Assembly: GCF_007115105.1 (NCBI RefSeq)
Contig: NZ_SULJ01000002.1
Span: forward strand, 62,001 to 126,000
Length of the DNA stretch: 64,000 nucleotides
Source: Clostridium sp. HBUAS56010
GTDB taxonomy: Bacteria; Bacillota; Clostridia; Lachnospirales; Lachnospiraceae
Direction of reading: 5' to 3'
In this document: positions 53,554 through 61,089 of the stretch, piece after piece
Layout of the letters: each line of letters starts with the position of its first letter
Numbering within the stretch: the first letter of the stretch is position 1
The notes under the pieces: model-generated
What the model was told of the DNA's origin: nothing
Databases searched by the model: none
Seen by the model: only the letters and a program-made list of their open reading frames with translations
Program-made: the position numbers and the translations under genes

Positions 53554-55050
53554 TTACTTCTCCTCCCTTCCGGAGATCGCATCCATTGCCATGGGCGCCA
53601 TCTCATAAGATCTTCCCTGCTCCAGCGCATAACCGGCTGAAAGAATGGTCTTTTCTTTGAAACAGTCACCAATTAACTGTACACCGATGGGCAGCCCTTT
53701 GCTGTCTTTACCAAATGGCACAGAAAGTCCTGGAAGCCCGGCTAAATTAACGGAAATGGTATAAATATCTCCTAAATACATCTTAAGCGGATCCGTCAGA
53801 CTTTCGGAAAGCCTGGGAGCAGTTGTGGGAGCAACCGGTCCAAGAATTACATCATATTTTGCAAAGGCATCATCAAATGCCTTTTTAATCAGTGCCTTTG
53901 TCTTCAGTGCTTTCAAATAATAAGCATCATAATAGCCAGAACTAAGCACAAAAGATCCCAACATGATCCGTCGTTTTACTTCCGGTCCAAATCCCTGGGA
54001 ACGGGTTTTTTTATACATACCATGAAGTCCTTCGTAATCTTTGGCACGATAACCGTACTTCACCCCGTCAAACCGGGATAAGTTGGAGCTTGCTTCTGCA
54101 GATGCAATCACATAATAAGCCGGAATGGCAAACTCTACCATACCAAGATCAAAGGTTTCTACAACAGCCCCTTGTTCTTCCAGCACCCTGGCTGCCCGGA
54201 AAATGGTTTCCTTCACTTCCTCATTAAGACCTTCCCGCAGATAATCACCTGGAATTCCCACTCTCAGCCCTTTTACATCTCCGGTCAAAGCTTTGGTAAA
54301 CTGGTAATCTTCACATTCTACAGAAGTGCTGTCCTTTTTGTCATAGGAAGCCAAAACCTCTAAAATTGCCGCACAGTCTGTTACATCCTTTGCGATTGGT
54401 CCGATCTGATCCAGAGATGATCCATAAGCCACCAGTCCATAACGGGAAACGGTTCCATAGGTTGGCTTTAACCCTGTTACACCGCAGTAAGAGGCAGGCT
54501 GTCTGATGGAACCGCCGGTATCAGATCCCAGTGCGTAAAAACATTCTGCTCCTGCCACTGCTGTACAGGAACCGCCGGATGAGCCTCCCGGAACATGATT
54601 GGTATTCCATGGGTTTTTTGTGACTCCAAAAGCGGAAGTCTCTGTCGTACTTCCCATGGCAAATTCATCCATATTGGTTTTACCAAGAATAACCGCTCCT
54701 GCCTGAATCAAATTTTCCACTGCCTGTGCGGTATAAGTAGGAACAAACTCTTCCAGAATCTTAGAACTGCAGGTGGTTTTCATTCCTTCCACGCAGATAT
54801 TATCTTTTATTGCAACCGGAACACCGGCTAAAGGTCCGTTAAGCTCTCCGGCTTCAATCCGTTTCTGGACTTCTTTGGCCTGAGCAAGAGCATATGCTTC
54901 GTCGATGGTTACAAAACTGTTCAGTTCCGGCTCCATGGCTTTCATCTGCTCCAGTACAGCCTTTACCGCTTCCACAGAGGTTACTGCTCCGTCTTTTATT
55001 TTCTTTCCAAGACCTACTGCGGTCAGGGACAATATTTCCTGTTGTGTCAT
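53554..55050 (-). CDS. gatA: Glu-tRNA(Gln)/Asp-tRNA(Asn) amidotransferase subunit A
   Basis: 498 residues of the amidase-signature family: GPLAGVPVAIKDNICVEGMK with catalytic Lys, VPGGSSGGSCTAVAGAECFY, and GSDTGGSIRQPASYCGVTGL with the nucleophile Ser of the Ser-cis-Ser-Lys triad. It hydrolyses Gln or Asn to deliver ammonia for converting Glu-tRNA(Gln) or Asp-tRNA(Asn). GGGGG lies upstream of ATG, 11 bp after gatC. Confidence 0.97.
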   Translation of the reverse strand: MTQQEILSLTAVGLGKKIKDGAVTSVEAVKAVLEQMKAMEPELNSFVTIDEAYALAQAKEVQKRIEAGELNGPLAGVPVAIKDNICVEGMKTTCSSKILEEFVPTYTAQAVENLIQAGAVILGKTNMDEFAMGSTTETSAFGVTKNPWNTNHVPGGSSGGSCTAVAGAECFYALGSDTGGSIRQPASYCGVTGLKPTYGTVSRYGLVAYGSSLDQIGPIAKDVTDCAAILEVLASYDKKDSTSVECEDYQFTKALTGDVKGLRVGIPGDYLREGLNEEVKETIFRAARVLEEQGAVVETFDLGMVEFAIPAYYVIASAEASSNLSRFDGVKYGYRAKDYEGLHGMYKKTRSQGFGPEVKRRIMLGSFVLSSGYYDAYYLKALKTKALIKKAFDDAFAKYDVILGPVAPTTAPRLSESLTDPLKMYLGDIYTISVNLAGLPGLSVPFGKDSKGLPIGVQLIGDCFKEKTILSAGYALEQGRSYEMAPMAMDAISGREEK

Positions 55051-55061
55051 TTGATTTCCCC

Positions 55062-55355
55062 CTATTCCACTGTCTTTGGTACCTTAAAGGCTCCGTCTTT
55101 TTTCTCAGGAGCATTCTTTAAGATGTTCTCTCTGTCATCACCATGCTCCACCACATCTTCCCGGAAAACATTGTGCACCGGAAATACATGGGATACGGGT
55201 TTTACATTGTCTGTATCCAGCTCATTCAATTTATCAATATAATCTAACATCCGCCCCATATCTTTCTTGGCAGCTTCCCGTTCTTCTTCCTTTAATTCCA
55301 GCTTTGCCAGAATTCCAACGTACTCAATGGTTTCATCGTCAATTATGTGTCCCAT
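55062..55355 (-). CDS. gatC: Glu-tRNA(Gln)/Asp-tRNA(Asn) amidotransferase subunit C
   Basis: 97 residues, a short wrapping subunit that steadies GatA on GatB. It has the two hallmark pieces: [20 protein letters not shown] at the start and [20 protein letters not shown] in the middle. AAGGAGG precedes ATG. It follows aspS by 14 bp, so all four genes form one operon. Confidence 0.95.
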   Translation of the reverse strand: MGHIIDDETIEYVGILAKLELKEEEREAAKKDMGRMLDYIDKLNELDTDNVKPVSHVFPVHNVFREDVVEHGDDRENILKNAPEKKDGAFKVPKTVE

Positions 55356-55369
55356 ACTTTAACCTCCTT

Positions 55370-56701
55370 CTATGGTTCCAGTCTTGTTACATCTCTTGGA
55401 AACAACGTAGTTTCCCTTACATTTGCTTCATCAAGAAGCCGCATGGTCAGACGCTCTAAACCAATTCCCAGCCCTCCATGAGGAGGCATACCGTACTGAA
55501 AGATCATTAAATAGGAAGAGATATCCTCCGGGTTCATACCTCTTGACTCCATTTTCTTAATTATGGTGTCATAATCATGGATTCTCTGTCCGCCTGTGGT
55601 AATCTCAAGTCCCTTAAACAGTAAATCAAAGCTTAAAGTAAACCTGTTATCAGCCGGATCATCCATGGCATAAAAAGGACGTTTTTTCGACTGATAATGG
55701 GTAACAAATACGAAATCACTTCCGCATTCCTCTTTAAAATATCTTCCGATCAACGCTTCCTCTTCCGGCTCCAGATCATAAGGATTACGAATCTTTCTGT
55801 CATACTTTTGGGAAACCAGTTCTTTTGCCTCATCAAAGCGGACAGCCGGAATCGCAGATACATCCGGAAGATCCACTTTTAACATCTTTAATTCCTGTTC
55901 ATACTCTTTCGAAAGTAAGGCAAAGGTATACTTTAGCATACCAGCCTCCATTTCCATGATCTCCTCAAACCCGTCAATATATCCCATCTCAAAGTCCATA
56001 CTGGTGTATTCATTCAGATGTCTTGTAGTATTATGCTTTTCCGCACGAAATACCGGTGCCACCTCAAATACCCTGTCATAGACTCCGACCATGGTCTGTT
56101 TATAAAACTGAGGGCTTTGCCCCAGTTCTGCTTTTTTATTAAAATAATCCAGTTTGAATACATTGGAACCGCCTTCTGCTCCCCGTGCTACAATCTTAGG
56201 TGTGCGAATCTCCGTAAATCCCTGTTTATGCAGGAAATCCCGAAATCCCCGTACAATTCCCTCCTGAATCTTAAACTTTGCCCGTTCCATGGGATTCCTT
56301 AATGTAATGGGACGCAGCGCCAGCTTTGTTTCAAGTGAGGTGTTTAATTTCCATTTGCTGATGGCAATGGGCATCACCTCTGCCGGCTGGGATAATACTT
56401 CAATGGCTGTCAGACGCAGTTCAAATCCGCGGGGCGCACGATCCTCCTTCGAAACCATTCCGGTAACCCGGATAGCCGATTCTTCTTTCAAAAGACTTAA
56501 ATCAAATGCTGTCTTTCCTTCTTCAAACACACACTGTACAAGCCCCTCTGCCTTACGCAGAATGACAAATGCCACATCTCCCATATCCCTGATGGTATGG
56601 ACACTGCCTTCCATCTGAACGGTCTTTCCTTCATAATCACCGGAACAGATCTCCATAATTCCTACCGTTTCCTTTTGTTTCACACCTTTGATAAATTCCA
56701 T
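55370..56701 (-). CDS. aspS: Aspartyl-tRNA synthetase, archaeal/eukaryotic-type, probably non-discriminating
   Basis: 443 residues, much shorter than bacterial-type AspRS (~590) because the bacterial insertion domain is absent. The OB-fold anticodon domain (VQMEGSVHTIRDMGDVAFVI) is followed by class II motifs: 2 FEVAPVFRAEKHNTTRHLNE and 3 GGLGIGLERLTMRLL. In organisms with gatCAB such enzymes load Asp on both tRNA(Asp) and tRNA(Asn), and GatCAB then makes Asn-tRNA(Asn). The T-box before it and gatCAB behind it support the non-discriminating role. Confidence 0.92.
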   Translation of the reverse strand: MEFIKGVKQKETVGIMEICSGDYEGKTVQMEGSVHTIRDMGDVAFVILRKAEGLVQCVFEEGKTAFDLSLLKEESAIRVTGMVSKEDRAPRGFELRLTAIEVLSQPAEVMPIAISKWKLNTSLETKLALRPITLRNPMERAKFKIQEGIVRGFRDFLHKQGFTEIRTPKIVARGAEGGSNVFKLDYFNKKAELGQSPQFYKQTMVGVYDRVFEVAPVFRAEKHNTTRHLNEYTSMDFEMGYIDGFEEIMEMEAGMLKYTFALLSKEYEQELKMLKVDLPDVSAIPAVRFDEAKELVSQKYDRKIRNPYDLEPEEEALIGRYFKEECGSDFVFVTHYQSKKRPFYAMDDPADNRFTLSFDLLFKGLEITTGGQRIHDYDTIIKKMESRGMNPEDISSYLMIFQYGMPPHGGLGIGLERLTMRLLDEANVRETTLFPRDVTRLEP

Positions 56702-56760
56702 CTTTCTTTCTCCTTACCTGGTTGTGTGTAAATGTAATTGCTTTGATTCCGGAGAAAAGG

Positions 56761-57178
56761 ATTTTTACAATAAAAATATCCCGTCCCGGAATACAGTTAC
56801 ATATTCCGGGACGGGATTTATATGGCTATAAGTTCCCGCGGTACCACCCGCATTGAGACATATGCAAAAGGACATATCTCTCCACTCTGACATTTAACGC
56901 ATGCTTACGGATAAATCTACCCATGACACCGGAATAATAAAATTCCGGCCGCTTCGATCTACCGGCTCCGGAGTGTTCCCATAGCCAAGTCCCACATGAC
57001 GGCGCTCTCAGTCGGTGACGCCCTCTTCCTGTCGAGGTCCATAGGCCAGAGTCTCCTTCTCTGCCTTTTTTATATCTGATTTTCAATTCTGTGATGTATG
57101 ATTCCCTGTTTTTAAATAATTTATCACTTCATCACAATGAATTTCACTTATAATATCACAATCTTTTTTATCCTGCAA
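56761..57178 (-). promoter_or_regulatory. T-box riboswitch and promoter of the aspS-gatCAB operon
   Basis: Minus strand. The T-box sequence GGGTGGTACCGCGG is at 56849-56836, with stem I, II and III sequence upstream (from about 57070). The terminator is ATCCCGTCCCGGAATA with TATTCCGGGACGGGAT (56802-56817 and 56778-56793) followed by a T-rich run. The likely specifier is GGGAACACT, with GAAC at 56978-56975: AAC is an Asn codon, and GAA, one base earlier, a Glu codon. A candidate promoter is TTGCAG (57178-57173), 17 bases, TATTAT (57155-57150). Uncharged tRNA would disrupt the terminator and raise aspS-gatCAB expression. Confidence 0.9.
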
Positions 57179-57293
57179 GAATTATTTTCAAAAAAAGGAT
57201 GAACTATGCTCTCCAAATACCCCCATGTTGACTTTTCTTGTCGAAACGGTTACAATTTTTTAATACGAATTATAAGACTGAGGTGAGCGTCCA

Positions 57294-57842
57294 ATGGGTT
57301 TTGATTATCTTCTGGTAGATGGCTACAACATCATATTTGCCTGGCCTGAATTAAAAGAGCTTGCAGGGACCAACATGGACTCCGCCAGAACAAAGCTTCA
57401 GGATATTCTCTGTAATTATCAGGGTTATAAAAAATGCAAAGTGATTCTGGTCTTCGACGGTTATAAAGTCAAAGGAAATCCAGGAACAGTTATAGAATAC
57501 CATAACATCCATGTAATTTTTACAAAAGAAGCAGAAACTGCAGACCAGTATATTGAAAAAGTCAGCCAGCAGATCGGCAGACAATATCAGGTACGGGTAG
57601 CAACTTCCGATAAACTGGAACAGATTATCATTCTGGGAAAAGGATGTACCAGACTATCCGCAAGAGATTTAAAAAAAGAGATTGATGAGACTAATTCCGA
57701 GATAAAAAAAGAACACCTGGAACGAATGCCCTCCCAGAAAAACTGGCTCTTTGATCATGTAGACCCGGAATTGTTTGAATATCTGGAAGGGATTCGGTTG
57801 AATAAGGGAAAGGGGGGAAATAAGGGGAAAGGAAAAAAATGA
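57294..57842 (+). CDS. NYN-domain ribonuclease (YacP/Rae1-like)
   Basis: 182 residues. The PIN-like NYN domain has LLVDGYNIIFAWPELKEL (first metal Asp), LVFDGYKVKGNPGTV, TKEAETADQYIEKV (second Asp) and VRVATSDKLEQIIILGKG (third Asp). In Bacillus this family (Rae1/YacP) cuts mRNA in the ribosomal A site. The last 12 residues are Lys/Gly-rich (NKGKGGNKGKGKK). AGGTGAG lies upstream of ATG 57294. It stands alone after the T-box leader of the opposite operon. Confidence 0.88.
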   Translation: MGFDYLLVDGYNIIFAWPELKELAGTNMDSARTKLQDILCNYQGYKKCKVILVFDGYKVKGNPGTVIEYHNIHVIFTKEAETADQYIEKVSQQIGRQYQVRVATSDKLEQIIILGKGCTRLSARDLKKEIDETNSEIKKEHLERMPSQKNWLFDHVDPELFEYLEGIRLNKGKGGNKGKGKK

Positions 57843-58066
57843 GGGGAGGAGAGAGGGAAGATTTTGCAGGCAGGGTTAGAGTTACTTAGAACAAACGGGT
57901 GCAGAAAACATGGGTGAGGATTGGCTTCCAAGCCAATTCCTCAAGGAAACCCGGAGTGCGAATTTCTTTCAGAAATTCGGACGAAGTGTTTCCGATCCCA
58001 TGTTTTCTGTGCTCTTTTGTTCTTAGTAACCCTCCCTGCCGAAACCATTTCCCCTCTCTCCTCCCC
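57843..58066 (+). repeat. Large branched palindrome, possible structured RNA or repeat element
   Basis: Outer arms: GGGGAGGAGAGAGGG (57843-57857) with CCCTCTCTCCTCCCC (58052-58066), perfect. Next inward: TTACTTAGAACAAA (57882-57895) with TTTGTTCTTAGTAA (58016-58029), one mismatch, and GTGCAGAAAACATGGG (57899-57914) with CCCATGTTTTCTGTGC (57997-58012), where two pairs are G-U on the plus strand. Inside are two separate hairpins: 57916-57942 (TTGGCTT/AAGCCAA) and 57945-57993 (GGAAAC/GTTTCC around GAATTTCT/AGAAATTC). No open gene fits. A multibranch RNA or a small mobile palindromic element would explain it. Confidence 0.78.
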
Positions 58067-58154
58067 ACCGCCTTTTTCCCTCCCCCTCCCCTCGTTCTAC
58101 CCCCTCAAAAAAAAGCATATACTTAATAAATCCTCCCAGGAGTCCATCTTCATC

Positions 58155-58718
58155 ATGACCTTAATCGAACTTTTCCTGATCGCCACCGGTGTTTCCATGG
58201 ATGCCTTTGCAGTTGCTGTATGCAAGGGTCTCAGCCTGTCAAAAATGAGTTGGAAACATGCACTGGTAATCGGAATTTACTTTGGCGGTTTCCAATCGGC
58301 AATGCCTTTTCTCGGATATATTCTAGGTTCTCAGTTTAAAGATGTGATTGCCGTCTTTGACCAGTGGATCATTTTCATTCTTCTTGCAGGCATTGGAATC
58401 AATATGATGAAAGAATCGTTTTGTTCTGACCTGGAAGACTGTGTCAACTGTTCCCTGGAGCCGGGACAGATGATTATGCTCGCCCTCGCTACCAGCATTG
58501 ATGCACTGGCGGTAGGGGTTACCTTCTCGTTTCTTAAAGTTCACATTATTTCCTCTATTTTTATTATTGGTCTTACTTCGTTTCTCTTTTCTGTCCTTGG
58601 GGTAAAGATAGGGAATTTATTTGGCATCCGGTTTAAATCAAAGGCTGAATTTTTTGGAGGCGCGATTCTAATACTGATGGGAACAAAAATTTTGTTGGAA
58701 CAGACGTTATGGGAATAA
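58155..58718 (+). CDS. mntP: Manganese efflux pump MntP
   Basis: 188 residues, about six helices. The paired MntP motifs SMDAFAVAVCKG (early) and TSIDALAVGVTF (after the middle) hold the Asp residues that bind Mn2+. ATG 58155 has AGGAG 12 bases upstream. A longer open frame from 57921 runs through the palindrome and is rejected. It exports manganese across the cell membrane. It may respond to a yybP-ykoY riboswitch in other organisms; the palindrome just before it is not of that type as far as I can see. Confidence 0.93.
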   Translation: MTLIELFLIATGVSMDAFAVAVCKGLSLSKMSWKHALVIGIYFGGFQSAMPFLGYILGSQFKDVIAVFDQWIIFILLAGIGINMMKESFCSDLEDCVNCSLEPGQMIMLALATSIDALAVGVTFSFLKVHIISSIFIIGLTSFLFSVLGVKIGNLFGIRFKSKAEFFGGAILILMGTKILLEQTLWE

Positions 58719-58753
58719 ATTTCTGGTCTGATCCGGTTTCCTGAAACAAAAAA

Positions 58754-58789
58754 AGAAGGACATGGCTAAATAAAACTGCCTGCCCTTCT
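58754..58789 (-). terminator. Terminator of the small membrane protein gene
   Basis: AGAAGG/CCTTCT arms with further pairs and a few mismatches form a hairpin 9 bp beyond the stop of the gene at 58798, and seven T follow on the minus strand. Confidence 0.7.
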
Positions 58790-58797
58790 ATGTACGA

Positions 58798-59109
58798 TCA
58801 GCTTGCTTTTTCTAATAAACCTCTGCGCTCCATCTCATCACGGTATAACAGATAAGTGCCTTCCTGCATCTTTAAAAATGAGCTGTAAAAGATTCCATAC
58901 ATAAAGATTGCCAGTATTTTACTTCTGCGTCCCCGCTCGGAGGCTTTATAAAGATTCATCAACTGCTTGTCATTGATCTTTCCCTTTGCAATTCTCTTTC
59001 GAATGCTGTTCTGGGTAATGGTGCCAAGCAATTTACTATACAGACTGAAAACAAACATCGCAATTGCTATAATTGCTATACATAAAATAATTGTTGTAAC
59101 TGTATTCAT
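58798..59109 (-). CDS. Small membrane protein of unknown function
   Basis: 103 residues. One N-terminal membrane helix (TIILCIAIIAIAMFVFSLYS) is followed by a soluble helical part with a basic stretch (NSIRKRIAKGKINDKQ) and a C-terminal segment (YGIFYSSFLKMQEGTYLL). I do not recognise a family. AAAGGAG lies 11 bases before ATG 59109. It is a single-gene unit between mntP (convergent) and the pectin operon. Confidence 0.6.
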   Translation of the reverse strand: MNTVTTIILCIAIIAIAMFVFSLYSKLLGTITQNSIRKRIAKGKINDKQLMNLYKASERGRRSKILAIFMYGIFYSSFLKMQEGTYLLYRDEMERRGLLEKAS

Positions 59110-59199
59110 TGTTTTGCATTCTCCTTTCTACTCTTTTGTAGTTGTATACCATAAAAAAGAAGAAATGTAAACATCTTACTTTTATTTTATGATTGAAAA

Positions 59200-60024
59200 T
59201 TAATGTCCGCATTCCGGCAGATTTACCTGCGTTCCTCCGGGAATTTCTATCTGGGTGTTGTCTACACTGATCCACACACTGGAGGCCGAAGGATTATATA
59301 CCATGGAGCTATCAATGGAAAATTTCAAATTGGCCGCTGCCTTCATATAATCCACGATTTCAATATTGGTGGCATACCAGATATCATCTCTTCCTCCTGC
59401 CATTCGGCAGAATTCCTCCATTAATTCCCAGTTATTATCTCTTGGAAATTCAAAACTGTGTCCCCACACATACATCATATAGAGGTACTGGGTTTTAAAC
59501 AGCTCAATAAAACGTTTTCCGTTTTCCAGTAGATTGTGGTTGTGATGACAGGTGGATTTCCACTCCAGATAATTCTCCGGCATTTCAAACCCATCGGTAC
59601 TGCCTACGACCCTGCAGTATTCAATGCCAAGCCCTGGAAGCATATCCACAATTTCTTTTGTATAAGAACCGTTTGGATAGGACATTCCTCTGACCGGATA
59701 TCCAGCCACCCGTTCCAGTGCTCTCCGGTCTTCTAAAATCTGCAGCGCCACCTGGGGGAGAGGACACCTGGCAATGGTGGGGTGAAGCACGGTATGGCAG
59801 GAAATCTCATGCCCTTTGTACACGGTACTCCACTCCTCTGGCTTCAGCCTGTTTTCAAGATCCGACAGACCTGAATTAATGTGGAAAGTACCCTTGATTC
59901 CATTGGCATTCATGATATCTACCAGCCGTCTGTCTTCCACTCTTCCATCATCATAACTCATGGTAAGAACCTTATGTTTTCCCTCTGGAAAACAGATATA
60001 TATGTTTTTTAATTGATCTGTCAT
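59200..60024 (-). CDS. Polysaccharide deacetylase (NodB-type, CE4)
   Basis: 274 residues, no signal peptide. NodB motifs: TMSYDDGRVEDRR (Asp25 as base, Asp26 as metal ligand), GHEISCHTVLHPTI (His77 and His81 as metal ligands), and VRGMSYPNGSYTKE, the third motif. It removes acetyl groups from sugars. Its start overlaps the GH105 gene by four bases (ATGA), so it is coupled to rhamnogalacturonan breakdown and probably deacetylates imported pectin fragments in the cytoplasm. Chitin oligomers are a less likely alternative. Confidence 0.85.
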   Translation of the reverse strand: MTDQLKNIYICFPEGKHKVLTMSYDDGRVEDRRLVDIMNANGIKGTFHINSGLSDLENRLKPEEWSTVYKGHEISCHTVLHPTIARCPLPQVALQILEDRRALERVAGYPVRGMSYPNGSYTKEIVDMLPGLGIEYCRVVGSTDGFEMPENYLEWKSTCHHNHNLLENGKRFIELFKTQYLYMMYVWGHSFEFPRDNNWELMEEFCRMAGGRDDIWYATNIEIVDYMKAAANLKFSIDSSMVYNPSASSVWISVDNTQIEIPGGTQVNLPECGH

Positions 60025-61070
60025 AATGCACCATCTCCTGCAACATTTTCAAAATTTAAGACGGCGGCAAAGAATGCCAGAGCCATTCCCTGTCCCCACC
60101 CCTGAATCCATTTCTTCGAAATATTCCGGTATCCGTCCCGGTCCTTCATCACCGCTGTTCCGCCGGATACGTCGGTCAGTCTCCCGTCGGTATCCACATG
60201 GGAGAGCACTCCTTTTATAGACTTATTGATGTATTTGATATGAAGGGGATTCCCTTTTATGGTCATGGCTGCTGCAATCCCTGCAGAAGCTGACAATTCC
60301 TCATAGGATTCTTCATCATCAAGAATGGTTCTCCACAGACCGTTTTCTGTCTGCAATTGCTTTAAAGCAGAAAGCTGTTCATTTAAACTGCCGACAATTT
60401 CCAGATACTCCGGATAGAGATAGCACTCTGGTAAAATATGCCCCACCTTACTCATGGTATAGGCCGCCCAGCAATTCGCCCTTCCCCAGTAAAAACCGGA
60501 CATATGATCTTTTGTCATATGATTATAGCCATGATACCACAACCCGGTCTTTTCATTCTGGAGATACTGGATGTGCCAGTAATACTGGTTTAAAGCATCT
60601 TTAATCAGATCCCCGTCTTTGGTCATAACGCCTACCCGGAGAAGAAAAAATGCAGCCATAAACAGGGTGTCAGCCCAGCACTGTTCCGGAAAATCATTGG
60701 AAGCAGATACGGTGTGCTGGAGCACCTGATCTGCGAACCGCAGAGCTTCCTGCCTTAAATACGCAACTTTGGATTGAATGACATCCATGTATTTTTCTTC
60801 TCCTGTAGCTTCATAAAGAGTGATCAGGCAATGCCCCATGGCACAGGTATTGACCGTCCACACCGGAAGCCCCAGCTCCATTAATTCATCCACCCGGTCT
60901 TTTAAGAAATCCAGATACTCTTTCTTTTTTGTGATCTCATAGGCTTCTGCCAGCCCATAATATGCCACACCACATGGCCAGTCCCAGGACAGGTCCATCC
61001 GCTTGGTTCTCTCAAAAATCCGGTCTATGGCATCTTCCATCTGCACTCTGTCAAATGTAAGCTTCCCCAT
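60021..61070 (-). CDS. Unsaturated rhamnogalacturonyl hydrolase (GH105, YteR/YesR-like)
   Basis: 349 residues in an (alpha/alpha)6 barrel. Signature pieces: DWPCGVAYYGLAEAYEIT, TCAMGHCLITLYEATGEEKY, HGYNHMTKDHMSGFYWGRAN with a likely catalytic Asp, and GIAAAMTIKGNP. It releases the terminal unsaturated uronic acid that rhamnogalacturonan lyase leaves. No signal peptide. GGAGG precedes ATG 61070, 19 bp after the lyase-esterase gene. It works directly after that enzyme. Confidence 0.9.
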   Translation of the reverse strand: MGKLTFDRVQMEDAIDRIFERTKRMDLSWDWPCGVAYYGLAEAYEITKKKEYLDFLKDRVDELMELGLPVWTVNTCAMGHCLITLYEATGEEKYMDVIQSKVAYLRQEALRFADQVLQHTVSASNDFPEQCWADTLFMAAFFLLRVGVMTKDGDLIKDALNQYYWHIQYLQNEKTGLWYHGYNHMTKDHMSGFYWGRANCWAAYTMSKVGHILPECYLYPEYLEIVGSLNEQLSALKQLQTENGLWRTILDDEESYEELSASAGIAAAMTIKGNPLHIKYINKSIKGVLSHVDTDGRLTDVSGGTAVMKDRDGYRNISKKWIQGWGQGMALAFFAAVLNFENVAGDGAL

Positions 61071-61089
61071 CTGCTATACCTCCATATTT

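Noticed and set aside
56826-57086. Minus-strand frame of 86 codons before aspS
   Set aside because: It covers the T-box leader, including the conserved T-box sequence; it is structured RNA, not a protein gene.
57921-58154. 78-codon N-terminal extension of MntP
   Set aside because: It reads through the branched palindrome and gives a Pro/Ser-rich sequence; MntP normally begins MTLIELF-like at 58155.
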